From Malus domestica (taxonomy: Eukaryota; Streptophyta; Magnoliopsida; Rosales; Rosaceae): a stretch of DNA of 64,000 nucleotides. Of this stretch, positions 37,160 through 47,616 are shown in pieces. The notes beneath the pieces are model-generated. The model ran no database searches, was not told where the DNA came from, and saw only the letters and a list, made by a program, of their open reading frames with translations. The stretch is taken from positions 9,560,501 to 9,624,500 of the forward strand of contig NC_091675.1 in the NCBI RefSeq assembly GCF_042453785.1, in the 5' to 3' direction. The translations under genes and the position numbers were made by a program. The first letter of the stretch is position 1. Each line of letters opens with the position of its first letter.

Positions 37160-37640
37160 AATCAGTGAGGACTTTGGTACAACAGAAAGTGTTAAGTTTG
37201 TGACCTTCGCTAGATTGCTCCAGTCACTAGTGTAGATAAATATGTAAATGGATAGAGACAGGGAAGCAAACACAAGATGTACGTGGTTCACCCAGATTGG
37301 CTACGTTCACGGAGTAGAGGAGTTCTCATTAATTGTGAAGAGTTTACACAAGTATATAGGTTCAAGCTCTCATTTTGTGAGTACTAGTGAATGATTTAAT
37401 ACAAATGACATTCGAAAATATTGTGAGAGAATGATCTCTATTTATAGAAGAGAGTTTCTAGTTTCATTTTGACATTGACATGTGTCGTGTTGTGATTGGC
37501 TTCTGATATTGACACGTGTTGCGCTATGATTGGCTTCTTATGTCGACACGTGTCGCGCTGTGATTGGCCTCCTGGTTGGAGGGAAACTCTTATGGGTCCT
37601 TGGCGGTATAACATTAACCGGTGCTCAGTAGTTTCGGGAT
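37160..37640. mobile_element. LTR-like repeat with a 34-bp tandem triplication
   Basis: The block containing GTACGTGGTTCACCCAGATT resembles an LTR common in apple (memory, not a search). No partner LTR, primer site or ORF is nearby, so it would be a solo or partial LTR. At 37477, 37511 and 37545 a 34-bp unit repeats three times; each unit carries an ACATGTGT/ACACGTGT core and ATTGG, a CCAAT box in inverse. Confidence 0.45.
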
Positions 37641-39194
37641 TTGTCGAGTATGGTACAAACAAATTTCATTTGATGCCATTCACATTCTTCGAGTGAATTA
37701 TTAAAAGTCATTTGATAACTATTTCGTTTTTTTTTTTTAATTGAAAATTGAAATCTTAATTGGTAAATACTTTCAATTTCCAGTTAAAAAAAAAATTGAA
37801 AACGACTTTCTTGAGTTTTCAAAATGAAAACAGAAATAATTACCAAATAAGATTTCAATTTTAAGTTTTCAAAAAAATGAAAATTAATAATTAAAAAAAC
37901 ATAATTATCAAATGACTCCTAAATATTTGAAGTTGGAAAAACCATTTTTAGAAAGTTAGGTGGACAATGTTTATGCATGAAGTGCTTGCCAATGAATTGA
38001 AAGGGAAAAGTGATTGCCCCAAACTCCCAATAATTTCCATAAGAATCTTACCACATAAGGTAACTCTAAACATTCTTTGTCACAATAACAAATAATTGGC
38101 AGTCACATAAAAGTTGATCTTATCTTCAAGGCTATTTCAGAAGGGTTTTAAGGTTAGGATGGGTAAAATGCAATGAGAAGTTGTAGAATTAGGTTTCTTT
38201 TAGACTATTTAAAGATGCCGGACAAAGCAAGTGGTGGATTTGTCTTAGTCTCGAATTCAAATTTTCATGTTTTTTTTTAGTGTAGATTAGTGTAAAATAT
38301 CATTTGTGTTAAAAATAAAATGTAGGGCAAAAAATTTAAAAGCTAAGCAAGCTTTAGTGATCAGGTTGCCTTTGAGGCCTCATATGATGTGCTAGATGAG
38401 ATAAGTTGTGATTAATTACCACGAACTTGAGTTCAGTCAATTAATTATTGTGTCAAATGTCAGATGAACAAGACTCGACAAGATGAATTATGAATTCGCA
38501 ATAGAATAAGTTATCTAATCTATCTTTATACATAGGTACAAATCATGTCTTGCAAACCCTATCAATATAATCCTATCTCCAAGACCAATTTCATCCACTC
38601 CATAAAACAGACCATTAGATTCCAGAAACTTATATATTAGGCTCGTGTATTGGTCCTACTGCATATGGTTCAGCTTTTGCCTAATCTAAGCGACTTTATA
38701 GAGGTGCCTAATCAAGAAAATATCCGTTTCTATTTTAATAAATATCTTATTTTGGACGGTTCCTCATGTCGGAACCATTTCTCTTGGTAGGTAAATCAAA
38801 AGATTTTTTTTTTTGGTATATCCATATTTTTACTGTAGATAATTCAGCTAAATCATGTAATGGGCAACTTTTTTTTTTTTTTTTTCTTTCAAAGAAACGA
38901 TAGTAGATTCATTGATAAGAGTCGTTACATAGTTTGCTACAAGGCCATTTAAGGCATCACACTCTCATCAATAATTAAATCAGAGATAAATGGTTAGTGA
39001 TTTTATTTTGTTAGTTGTGTATATATATCTAAACTGTAATTTGCAACTAAAGATAAATAGTTATTTATATGTATAGAGGTTTTTTTTTTTTTGAACAAAC
39101 AATAATAATATGGTTCAAATTCGTCTTTGACGATAATCGAACTTAAAATCTCTCACTTACAAGTGAAGATAAAGATAAATAGTTATTTACATTC

Positions 39195-39507
39195 TCGAGG
39201 TTTAGGGTTAATTTCAAATGGGGCATGAGTTCTAATTTTCTCTTATTACACCTAATGTTTTGACATGCGGCCAATTTACACATTTTGTTTTCAAATAACT
39301 TGTTACTTACTGATGTGACAATGTTCAAAGCATTCCACAAACCGACTAACCATGCGATATGAAACACACCAATGCCATTCCAAGTGTAGGTTCAATGTTG
39401 CCACGTTATTAGTTAATGGTTAACAAAATAGTTTACTTAACAAATGTACAACTTTGTAGTATGTTGAAACGTTGAAGTGTAATTCGACAAAATTAGAACC
39501 TCGTGAT
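39195..39507. mobile_element. MITE with about 60-bp inverted repeats
   Basis: The left arm (ATGAGTTCTAATTTTCTC, then TTACACCTAATGTTTTGAC) pairs with the right arm (AACGTTGAAGTGTAATTCG, then AAAATTAGAACCTCGTG). The middle contains unrelated AT-rich sequence and no ORF. Confidence 0.6.
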
Positions 39508-40469
39508 CCACTTTATTGATCCAAAAACGATCGTTTCCTTTACACTTTCACATTATATACGTACAGTAAAAAGTTGTTGGCAGTTAATCATGGGTGTATG
39601 AAATTTCTGCCAGACCTTTCAATAGCGCCTGCATAGATATATATACAAATATTTATGATACCTTGAGAAAGTGTAGTGAGAAAGTTTTGCGTTTCTGGGA
39701 ATCAGCTTCAGAGCCTTTAGCGAATATCATAAATCTTGCTGGTGAAGGCAGAAAATGCAGTTGGTGAAGCCCCAAAGTGCAGGACGTAACTTTGCAGTCT
39801 TACAAGTCTGGCTAAGAGAAGATTGTTAGGGAAAGTAGTACACGTTTTAATGTACAACCCTTGATCAAATTTTTATGTTTATACAGGCGATATGGACGGA
39901 GAGTGATCCGAATACGGACTTCATTTTCAATCACATGAGTTACAACTCTGTTTTACTGTACATAAAATTGTGTAGATTATGTCATGTCTTAGTCAAATGC
40001 CTAGTAGCAACATCAAAGCTCATGATGATAATCCATGTCTTCCATCACGATGCAAAATGAAACTATATATAAAATCGTGCACCATGTGAAACGTAAATTA
40101 TTGCCTGTCCTTAACCAAGACTGATGTTAAACTCCGTCTTGAAACCTTGCCATACCAAAAAAGTTGCAGGATTTTTATAATGATGGGAAAACTTGTTAGT
40201 TATTGAGAGAATCGATTTAATAAAGGCTAACAATGTTACAGAGATTAATGTGGGTTGAGGCGTCATAAAGAGTTTGGCGTGTAAAGTATTGATGTGAAAC
40301 GGTAATGCATAGAGGGCCGTTACTATATATGTGGATTGTGGACACATTCATGTTCATAAATATCGAAGGGTGAGACTTTATTGCCCAAACATTACTTGCA
40401 AGGAACTGATTGACAAATGCAATAACTTTAAAATTCTTCACTCATCTTATTTCTCATTATTTGATCAAA

Positions 40470-40624
40470 GAGAACTTTAACGAAATTTTTTTGGTACTAT
40501 TCACTTTAACGTAAAACCACATTTTTACATTAAAAAGTTAATCATGGTACTATTCATTTTATCATTTATTTTGTCCTTATCGTTAAAACTTAAGGTTTTC
40601 AAACTATTTTCATTAGTTTTCCTT
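40470..40624 (+). mobile_element. MITE family M1, copy 2
   Basis: Same orientation and motifs as the copy at 30992–31139: GAACTTTAACGAAAT at the start, TACTATTCATTTTATC and TTTTGTCCTTATCGTTAAAA inside, TTTTCATTAGTTTTCC at the end. Confidence 0.75.
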
Positions 40625-40778
40625 TGATCAAATTATAGTGTTCTTATGTTTTATTATTATGAGCAATATTATTATTATTACTCTAATTTACATTATGAAA
40701 ACGAATAAGGATTTAAACTTAAAATGCAATGAGTAAAACAGAATATCATATCTACCAGGATAATTTAATACTTGCAAT

Positions 40779-40807
40779 TGTTATTATTATTATTATTATT
40801 ATTATTG
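40779..40807. repeat. (ATT)n microsatellite at a LINE 3' end
   Basis: About nine ATT units directly abut the 3' end of the minus-strand LINE relic at 40808. It may have grown from the poly(A) tail. Confidence 0.85.
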
Positions 40808-40879
40808 ATGACAAAGGACATTTCATTAGGGGCAGAGCTGAGGAACCAAACAGATATAGTAGAAAATCATAAACTAAAA

Positions 40880-41030
40880 AGAAAATTAATGAAAATGATT
40901 TGAAAACTTTAAGTTTTAACGATAAAGACAAAATAAAGGGTAAAGAAAATAGTATCAGGATTGACCTTTTAGTGTAAAAATATAATTTTTCGTTAAAATA
41001 AACAGTACAATGAGCTTTTCGTTGAAGTCC
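40880..41030 (-). mobile_element. MITE family M1, copy 3, nested in a LINE
   Basis: Inverted relative to copies 1 and 2: GAAAATTAATGAAAAT at its left end and AGCTTTTCGTTGAAGTCC at its right, with GATAAAGACAAAATAAAGGG inside. It splits the 3' untranslated part of the LINE relic. Confidence 0.75.
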
Positions 41031-41933
41031 CTGAAATAAACCCAGAAAACAGAGCAAAGGTGAAGACAACAACGAGTAGGACCAAGGGAAACTCAACCCG
41101 GCAGGGCCAAGACAGGGGAGAGAACAGAATACAAGCGAAGCTAAAGTCCAACACTCCCCCACCTCAGCCAACAACAGAGACATTAGGGAGGCCAAGGAAG
41201 CAGCCTTCTTAAAGAATGTGAACTAGAGGGGATGGGGGTCGAATGACCCAGACTTCCGAACACATTCCTTTTTTACATTACGATGCAACCCAATCTGCTG
41301 CAAAATTCGCTTGACGAGGAACCCATAGCCACCTAATGGAATGGAACGGTGTCTAAGATTCCTAATTTGGAATATAAAAGGGGATAAAAGCCATTTTGCT
41401 CTTCTAAAATCAGGATTTATGCCATGAATGAGCTCTTGGGAGTCGGATTCGAAAACTACATCCTGGATATCGTTGTCAATTGCAGCATGAAGACCCGCCC
41501 GCGCTCCGACTCAAGTGAGGATTTTGAAAAGCAAACAGCAGACTTGCTGTTCACAATAAAACCGTCGGAAAAGCGAAATATCACACCCATGGCAGCTTCC
41601 CGATTCCTGTTAGACCAAGCGGCATCAAGTTGATAGTTCCAAAAGGAGGGGGCGACCAACTGGAACAATCAGCACGGACTGAATCCTCCACATCAACTTC
41701 CAGAAGACATTGTTAATTTGATGAGATCGCTGGGCTTGCCCCCGACAATGCTGAAGCTCCACCCCCTAGGAATATGGCAATAAGCATACGCATAGCTGGA
41801 TTTTACTGAATAACCACCATTATGGGACCAAGGCCAAATAAGTGTTCCAACGTATCCGAACCACCACTAGAAATTAGCTCAATGCTCTTGATATCAGGAG
41901 GGATAAACAACGTTAAATTTTTTTGAGAATGAT

Positions 41934-42408
41934 TTGAGAATGAATGTCACGTTGATGAGCAAACAGACTTTATATGAGTTTATAAGAGGTTGGGTTACTC
42001 ACCATATTACCAATTGATTTTATGATGAAACCTCAACTTTCTTCATAGTATCAGAGTCAAGTTTTCTCAAGTGTGAAGCTAAACGACTCCACGTCACCCC
42101 ACGTGTGAAGTCAAACGACTACACAAACTCTACATCATCCCATTATGGCTTCACGTCACCTTATTGTGTTGTCCATATGTTAGAGTTGAAAATTGCCCCA
42201 CGTGTTGTTCACGTGTTATACTTGAAGGGAGCGTGTTGAGAATAAGTCTCACATTAATGGAAGAATGGACCACGTGCTATGCTTGAAGGGGACGTGTTGA
42301 GAATGAATTCCACATTTATGAGAGAATAAATCTTACATAGGCTTATAAGAAGTTGAGCTACTTCGCATATTATCAATTGATTTTATGATAGAATCTCAAT
42401 CTTATTCA
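41934..42408 (+). mobile_element. TRIM-like miniature LTR element
   Basis: Two direct repeats of about 112–114 bp (41934–42045 and 42295–42408) share TTGAGAATGAAT at the start, TATAAGA(A/G)GTTG and CAATTGATTTTATGAT inside, and a CTT(T/A)TTCA-type end. Right after the first comes TAGTATCAGAGTCA (42046–42059), close to the TGGTATCAGAGCC primer site for initiator tRNA-Met. Right before the second is a purine-rich GAAGGGGACG. The 250-bp interior has no ORF. These are the parts of a terminal-repeat retrotransposon in miniature. The interior also holds a partial repeat of the tract and LTR start (about 42222–42275). I found no clear target duplication. Confidence 0.7.
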
Positions 42409-42656
42409 AATTTAAGATTTGGATAGTGTTCGACATCCTAGTCTATTGATCAATAAGGTCAAACACCCTTGAGAGCCGCCGTTGGGATAAGAAGTGTAGG
42501 GCGTAAGAGACCACCATCACGATCAAGGATCCATTTATCTTGTCGTATGTTTACTCATGGACCATTACTAATTTGCCACCAAGCTCCACGAAAGATGACA
42601 GCTTGTCCCTCCAGAAGGCTGCTCCACGCCCATGAACCCTTTTTAGCCGACAATAT

Positions 42657-42862
42657 GGGCTAGTTTGATATTGTTGTGTTTTGAAAAAAAAACTGTTTCT
42701 GTTGTGCTGTGTGAATAAGCTTATTTTTGTTACTTCATGTTTTTCAGCTTTTTTTCATCTAAAACAGTGAAAATAAGATGTTTTTAAGGATTTACCAAAC
42801 ACCTTTTTAAGCTCAACTTTTTTTTTATATCTATTTTTTATAAAAGTACAACAGTACCAAAT
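42657..42862. mobile_element. hAT-like MITE nested in a LINE
   Basis: Begins GGGCTAGTTTGATATTGTTG and ends with the inverted counterpart ACAACAGTACCAAAT. The LINE reading frame is recognisable on both sides (GRYFSKGEE to the right, KGSWAWSSLLEG to the left), so it clearly interrupts it. A decayed direct repeat beginning CAATA flanks both ends. Confidence 0.65.
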
Positions 42863-43144
42863 CAATACTTCCTCACCCTTCGAAAAGTACCTGCCCTTCA
42901 AAACCCGAGCCCATAAAGATTCAGGTTCTTGGATTAGTCTCCTAGAAAAACACACCTTATTTGTTTTGGTAGACAAGGCCCACGGAACTTTTCCATGTCC
43001 GTTACATTTGTTATGCTCAAAACGTTCCATGAAAAACCCATTCCAGCCATTAAACATTGTTGCATGGCCCATCAACTTACCCTTTTCTGTTTGTAAATAG
43101 GTGAGAGGTACTTTAATAACCATTTTATTTTTAATTTTTTATAT

Positions 43145-43480
43145 TTTTTTAGGAAGAAAATAAAATTAAGAGGGGGAAAAATCCCGGTAACATCCAAGGC
43201 CCTTACTCTTAGTCAAACAACAAAGCACTGGTAGCTGCATAAGGAACACAACCACTCCAAACATGAAAGTTATTTAACACGTACCCACACAAAGTGACTG
43301 CATCGGCTAAAAAATTTGTTTCCCTAAAAATATGTTTTCAACTTATAAAATCAAAAGAAGAGACCAACCATTTGATATTCAACAATTGCACGAATCTGCC
43401 AAGGAATGCAACACTTTCCCATTATTGCCTCAATGACAATTTTCGAGTCTCCTTCAATCAAAACCTTTTTCAAAAAAATT
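43145..43480 (-). mobile_element. RNase H fragment of a second LINE
   Basis: Minus-strand translation with stops gives pieces typical of the RNase H domain of plant LINEs: IEGDSKIVIEAIMGKC, PWQIRAIVEYQM, WKHIFRE-like sequence and LSCLEWLCSLCSYQCFV. It follows a T-rich stretch that may be its 3' tail. It is out of order relative to the neighbouring LINE, so it is a separate insertion. Confidence 0.6.
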
Positions 43481-43726
43481 AAAATTGGAAACTTGAAAAC
43501 TATTTTTTTGAGTTTTCAAAATATAACAATTATGTGGCCGTCATATCAGCAGTTAAGTAGGCCTCACTTAAGCTATGTTAGAGTCTTAAAAAAATCATAA
43601 TAGACGAATTTGACAGAAATGGCATCACAAGGCAAAATTTGAGTTTCAGGAGTTTAGTGATAGATTTTACGTTTTAGGGGTCAAAGTGAGATGAAAGTCC
43701 AATTTCAAAAGGCATAACAAAAAAAA

Positions 43727-43942
43727 AGGATTTGGATCCCATCCGGATCTAAATTGTGAGGATTCTGGAGATCCTCACAACTTAACCATTGCATCGTGCA
43801 GTAATAAGTTATTTAACCTTTTATATTTAAAATTAAACATAAATAGTACTTGACGAAAACTGATCACACGATATATAATAAACGTTTAGCATGTGAGGAT
43901 TCCTAAAATCTCCACAAAATAGATCCGAACAGGATCATCTTC
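43727..43942. mobile_element. MITE family M3, copy 1
   Basis: Ends GGATTTGGATCCCATCCGGATC and inverted AGATCCGAACAGGATC, with a core GCATCGTGCAGTAATAAG and CTTGACGAAAACTGATCACAC. The two halves are imperfect inverted copies. Other copies: 44228, 51170, 53627 and 54070. Confidence 0.7.
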
Positions 43943-44227
43943 CCAAAAAATAAGCCTAGAGTTTAATGTTGTTGGCCACGTTGCACTGTTGTAAAGTAAA
44001 AAGTATCAAATTCCACCGCCGTAGGTGACGAGTTATATTCAAATTATTACCACTGGCTAGGATTATACATAACATGAAGCGGTAGAAAGGTTTTAAGTTG
44101 AATGATTTCAACTGAAAACAATTTTTAAGGGTTTGGCCTATATAGGCCATTGATTTGCAAAGAACCAGCAATTAAAACGGTTCAAGTCACATCATCACCG
44201 TGTCCTCCAAAATTTGGTACTGAATTC

Positions 44228-44397
44228 AAGAATCTGGATTCTCTTTGTGAGAATTTTGAAAATTCATAACTCATGTCTGTCAATTGTACATCGTGCAATT
44301 ATAAATCATTTTAAATTTTTTATTTAAAATTAAATATAAAAAATATCTGACAAAAACTTACTGCATAATATACAATAAATGAACACGATTTACGAAT
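44228..44397. mobile_element. MITE family M3, copy 2 (right end missing)
   Basis: Shares GTACATCGTGCAATTATAAA and CTGACAAAAACTTACTGCAT with the family. The terminal GGATCC-rich arm on the right is absent, so it is truncated. Confidence 0.6.
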
Positions 44398-44683
44398 TAT
44401 TAATCCTGTTAGTAAATTTAGGGCCTTGGATCATAATTTGGTTCATGGTTAGAGTCCATTTCAGTTTCCTTGCCAAATCCCACCGACATCAAATGAAGTT
44501 CAGGGGCCGAAAGGGGCACAGAAAAAGAGTTCATAAACACCTACTTTTGCTTTCTGCTTTTACTTCCTAAAGCTGCAACCCAAAGTGCTTTTTCCCCAGC
44601 TTTTCCGAATTTCATCATTTGTACGTTGTATACGCCCAGTGAAATACTGGGGTATTAACAAAACAACTTCAAGTAAAAAACTA

Positions 44684-45410
44684 TGGGTGGTTTGGTATAG
44701 GATACCATACAGAAACTAGTATTTCGAATCCTAAACCGAAATTTTTCAGAACAGGAATTTAAAGATCAATCCCAAACTAAATTTTTGGGAATCCCAAAAT
44801 ATTTTCGGGATTTCCCGACAAATCAGGAATCCCAAATTGAAATATAAAATTATGAATTGTTGTTCAAATATATAATTCAAGAACACATTCATAAACTACG
44901 AATGTCATTTCATTTACACTACCATTTAATCTAAAATTGGCATGCCTAACTGTTTTTATCAGAATCAAAATTCAAATTAATTAAATCCTTTTTGCAATCT
45001 GTTGAGAGATAAAAGAATCAAACCTTTTGAAATCATTAGTCATGACAGTAGCAATAATAAAATCCAAATAAATATCAAACAGAACATGAAAATATGCAAG
45101 ATGTAAGGCATTCCAGGTTGCAGAGCATGAATTAGAAACTACTAGTATCGATTATAAAAGATTAATATATATAATATACATGTATAAATATATATATATA
45201 TATAATAATTAAATTATATATTTTCGATTCGGTATGAAATTTACGAAATACCTAAAAGCTAATCTCGAATCCCGTACCAAAATTTCGAAATCAGTTCAGG
45301 ATAACATCTTGAAAATTTTAGGAATTTTGATTTGGGAAATTATTGGTTTGGAATTGTAATTTTTTCGGTTTGGTTCGAGATTTTCGGAAATTTTTTCCAC
45401 CCTTACAAAA
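44684..45410. mobile_element. Candidate non-autonomous element, GGGTGGTTTGGTATAGG end
   Basis: About 725 bp bounded by GGGTGGTTTGGTATAGGATA and an inverted-type end TTTTTTCCACCC. Inside are many near-repeats of TCCCAAA, GGAATCCC and CGAAATTT. No ORF. The boundaries are approximate and no target duplication was confirmed. Confidence 0.4.
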
Positions 45411-46077
45411 AACCACCTGCGGGTGGCCATTTATCACAATAAAAATGTATTAAGTTAGTGACCATTTATCACAATAGTAAAAATGTATTAAGTTCTTATG
45501 AGTTCGATCCTCATCAGAAACTAATTTAACATTCTAATCTAACAAAATTTATCGTTGACATAAAAAAAAAAAAAAAAAAATCCTCAGTTCATATACTTCA
45601 TATCCCAGCAAATTAATTTCTAGAAAATTGTAAAGAGGAAAAAACACCTTAATAATAGAAAATGATATACATGGAATTTAAAAACTAAATTTGCATCTAC
45701 TTATTTGCATATATATCGTAAAAACTAGGGAATATACACGTACAAATATGCACCCTAATTTTACAGATACAGCTCCTAATACCCTACCCTAATCTCCATC
45801 TTCAAGAAAGACCAACAAGGCAAAGTAACCCTAAACCTAATTTAATAGAACAATTAATAACTAAAACATAATTATAATTAAACGCTACACCGGGCCGACC
45901 CAATTTTCCCTGCACACTAATCATCTAACCCATAAAGTAAAAAGGAGAAAAAGCGTTAGATCGAACTGCGAATTCATCGACCTTCCCTTTGAAAAAATAA
46001 GGGGAAGGACGACAACCACGCATCTCGAACGTTAAGCCAAAACCCAAGACTTTACACTTCTGCAATTTCACGGTCAA

Positions 46078-46659
46078 CTAAGACAGATTAAGCCGCAGAA
46101 GCTTCAGCAGCTCGCTTGCCGCAGCGTCGGTGCTCGAGACAACGCTCTTCTTGGCGAAGAACGACGGAAGAGGCAGAGAGCTCGGAGGCGGCGAGGCTAT
46201 GCACGACGACGACCCGGCGTAGAACCCGGCAGTCAAGTTCGAGTCCTTGTTTTTGGTCTGCTTCGGAACCCGCTTGGGTGCCGGACCCATCAGGTTCGTG
46301 TTTCCTAGATCCGGAACCTGGGGCTTGGGATTCTGCTTCTGTGGTGGCGGAGCCGGCACTTGGGGCTTGAAATTTTGCTTCTGTGGGGGTGGAGCCGGCA
46401 CCGTTTTGGGGATTTCTTCGCCGCGCTTGAGGATTTTGACCTGGCCCATGACGAGGTTTTGGGGAGCCGGGGACTTCTGGACCGGGCGAGGTAGGTTATT
46501 GGGCCGGGTGGGCCTTCGGTTCTTGCCGTCGTTCTGGGGGCGGCTGGGGCGGCCGAGGCGGCTAGGGTTAGGGTTAGGGTTCCGATTGAAATTCATTACT
46601 GATTGGCGTGAGAGCGAGTCTTTGTGGCAATCTCTGGGACTGAGAACTTCAACAGCCAT
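46078..46659 (-). CDS. Proline-rich PNRC-motif protein
   Basis: Small, intronless, 193 residues, proline- and asparagine-rich and probably largely disordered. The C-terminal segment GFYAGSSSCIASPPPSSLP followed by LPSFF resembles the PNRC motif (proline-rich nuclear receptor coactivator). In animals that motif lets PNRC2 bind the decapping factor DCP1; a link to mRNA decay in plants would be inference. MGQVKILKRGEEIP in the middle also recurs in plant proteins of this kind, from memory. A 14-residue unit, VPAPPPQKQN plus four residues, is tandemly duplicated near residues 90–117, mirrored in a DNA repeat at about 46310–46400. The open frame extends four codons upstream but only from a GTG, so the ATG at 46659 is chosen. 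The bases just before it (TCTCAG) could be an intron acceptor in the 5' leader. No membrane segment or enzyme domain. Confidence 0.75.
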   Translation of the reverse strand: MAVEVLSPRDCHKDSLSRQSVMNFNRNPNPNPSRLGRPSRPQNDGKNRRPTRPNNLPRPVQKSPAPQNLVMGQVKILKRGEEIPKTVPAPPPQKQNFKPQVPAPPPQKQNPKPQVPDLGNTNLMGPAPKRVPKQTKNKDSNLTAGFYAGSSSCIASPPPSSLPLPSFFAKKSVVSSTDAAASELLKLLRLNLS

Positions 46660-46870
46660 CTGAGACCACACAAAATTCAGATCCGAAAATTCGAGCTTTT
46701 AGAGCTCAAAGGGGCAAAGGGGAAAAGAAAAGTCTAGAAAATTTGGGGCTCTTCGGCCACAACTTAGAGAGAGATAGGAAGAGAGAGAGAGAGAGAGAAG
46801 GGGAATTTACAGAGATTATATGTGAATATTGAGAGAGAGGGAGGGTAGGAATATATAGGGTAAGAGACCT
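46660..46870 (-). promoter_or_regulatory. TATA box and CT-rich leader of the PNRC-like gene
   Basis: On the minus strand CCCTATATATTCC (46848–46860) is a good TATA box. It is followed by CT-rich leader DNA, seen as GAGAGA on plus at about 46767–46842, and the ATG at 46659. The spacing of about 190 bp fits a plant 5' leader. Confidence 0.6.
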
Positions 46871-47130
46871 AAAAGCAAAAGGAGTACCAAACCGACAAAG
46901 AGGCGCTAGTGGGTGTAAACCACTCGCCACAATTTGGGCGGTGTCCACCACGGTTTTAAGGTTTCATTATTGGTTTTGGTAACGATTCCTACTCCCTTAA
47001 TAATTAGGTTTACTTTTCATAAAAGAAGGGTTAAATAGAAAACAATTAGGTTTTCCTACAGCTCACTTATCTAGAAAGATGTGATTTAGATAATAATTTT
47101 CTTCAAAAATACTAAGGAGGCTTTCTAAAA

Positions 47131-47258
47131 AAATGTTCTAAAAGATGCTAGATGCTAGGTGCTAGTCGGGCTGTATGTTGGGATCTAGCGTCTAGGCGGA
47201 ATATGCGGATTTAAGTAAATCTATTATATTTTGTGTAAATAATGTATGTTTATACTTA

Positions 47259-47289
<31 letters not shown>

Positions 47290-47616
47290 CATCATAAACT
47301 ACAAAATATAATGACGTATATGTTATGAAGTATTGGAACATAATGAAAATATAGGGAACAAGCATATAAGGTGTGTTCATTTAAGTATTCAACAAGTCTC
47401 TTACAATTTATTGAAAAAAATAAAATGCAAAATGAAAGTTATCTATTTTCAGTGAGTAATAACCTAGGTGAGCACCTAGGCAGGTCTGGGCAAGCTAGAC
47501 GGGTGCCTAGGCGGTCTAGGTGGACGCCTCAGCAGGTCTAGGCGCTCTTTCTTAATTTTTAAATGCCTAGTCATTAATCGGCATGATAGTCGTTTAGGCA
47601 ATGATTTTTAGAACAA
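47131..47616. mobile_element. Candidate MITE with repeated CCTAGGCGG motifs
   Basis: Ends ATGTTCTAAAAGATGC and the inverted TTTTTAGAACAAT. Near the left end GATGCTAGATGCTAGGTGCT repeats; near the right end TAGGCGGTCTAGG and related CCTAGGC motifs repeat several times. A (TA)n run lies at 47259–47284. No coding capacity. Confidence 0.5.

Larger units (their letters stand above)
35100..40770. other. Intergenic, transposon relics, no gene supported
   Basis: AT-rich DNA with a TTA-flanked MITE (35821–36240), a family M2 MITE (36975–37130), an LTR-like repeat with a 34-bp triplication (37160–37640), a palindromic MITE (39195–39507) and an M1 MITE (40470–40624). No ORF has a recognisable domain. 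Confidence 0.6.
40808..43135 (-). mobile_element. Degenerate LINE (RT C-terminus, zf-RVT, RNase H), three insertions
   Basis: Minus-strand translation in changing frames gives LINE ORF2 pieces in the right order: ESLWARVLKGRYF (about 42.9 kb), KGSWAWSSLLEGQ and RQDKWI (42.5–42.65 kb), WSHNGGYSVKSSYAYAY (about 41.8 kb), and the RNase H segment LDAAWSNRNREAAMGVIF with VFESDSQELIHGI (41.4–41.6 kb). A 3' untranslated tail ends at the ATT repeat. Stops and frameshifts are many. It is interrupted by an M1 MITE (40880–41030), a TRIM-like element (41934–42408) and a hAT-like MITE (42657–42862). The 5' end is truncated; no endonuclease domain is visible. Confidence 0.75.
43481..46077. other. Intergenic, MITE relics, no gene supported
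   Basis: AT-rich DNA with two family M3 MITEs (43727–43942, 44228–44397), a larger candidate element (44684–45410) and a poly(A) run near 45563. The last part is probably the 3' flank of the PNRC-like gene. Confidence 0.6.

Noticed and set aside
39690..39900. Stretch with unusual, exon-like base composition and CAG sites
   Set aside because: I could not find a frame with a recognisable protein, nor matching donor and acceptor sites.
46247..46663. 138-codon plus-strand ORF, glycine-rich
   Set aside because: Antisense shadow of the PNRC-like gene; repeats such as FCGGGAGTWG arise from its proline-rich duplication.
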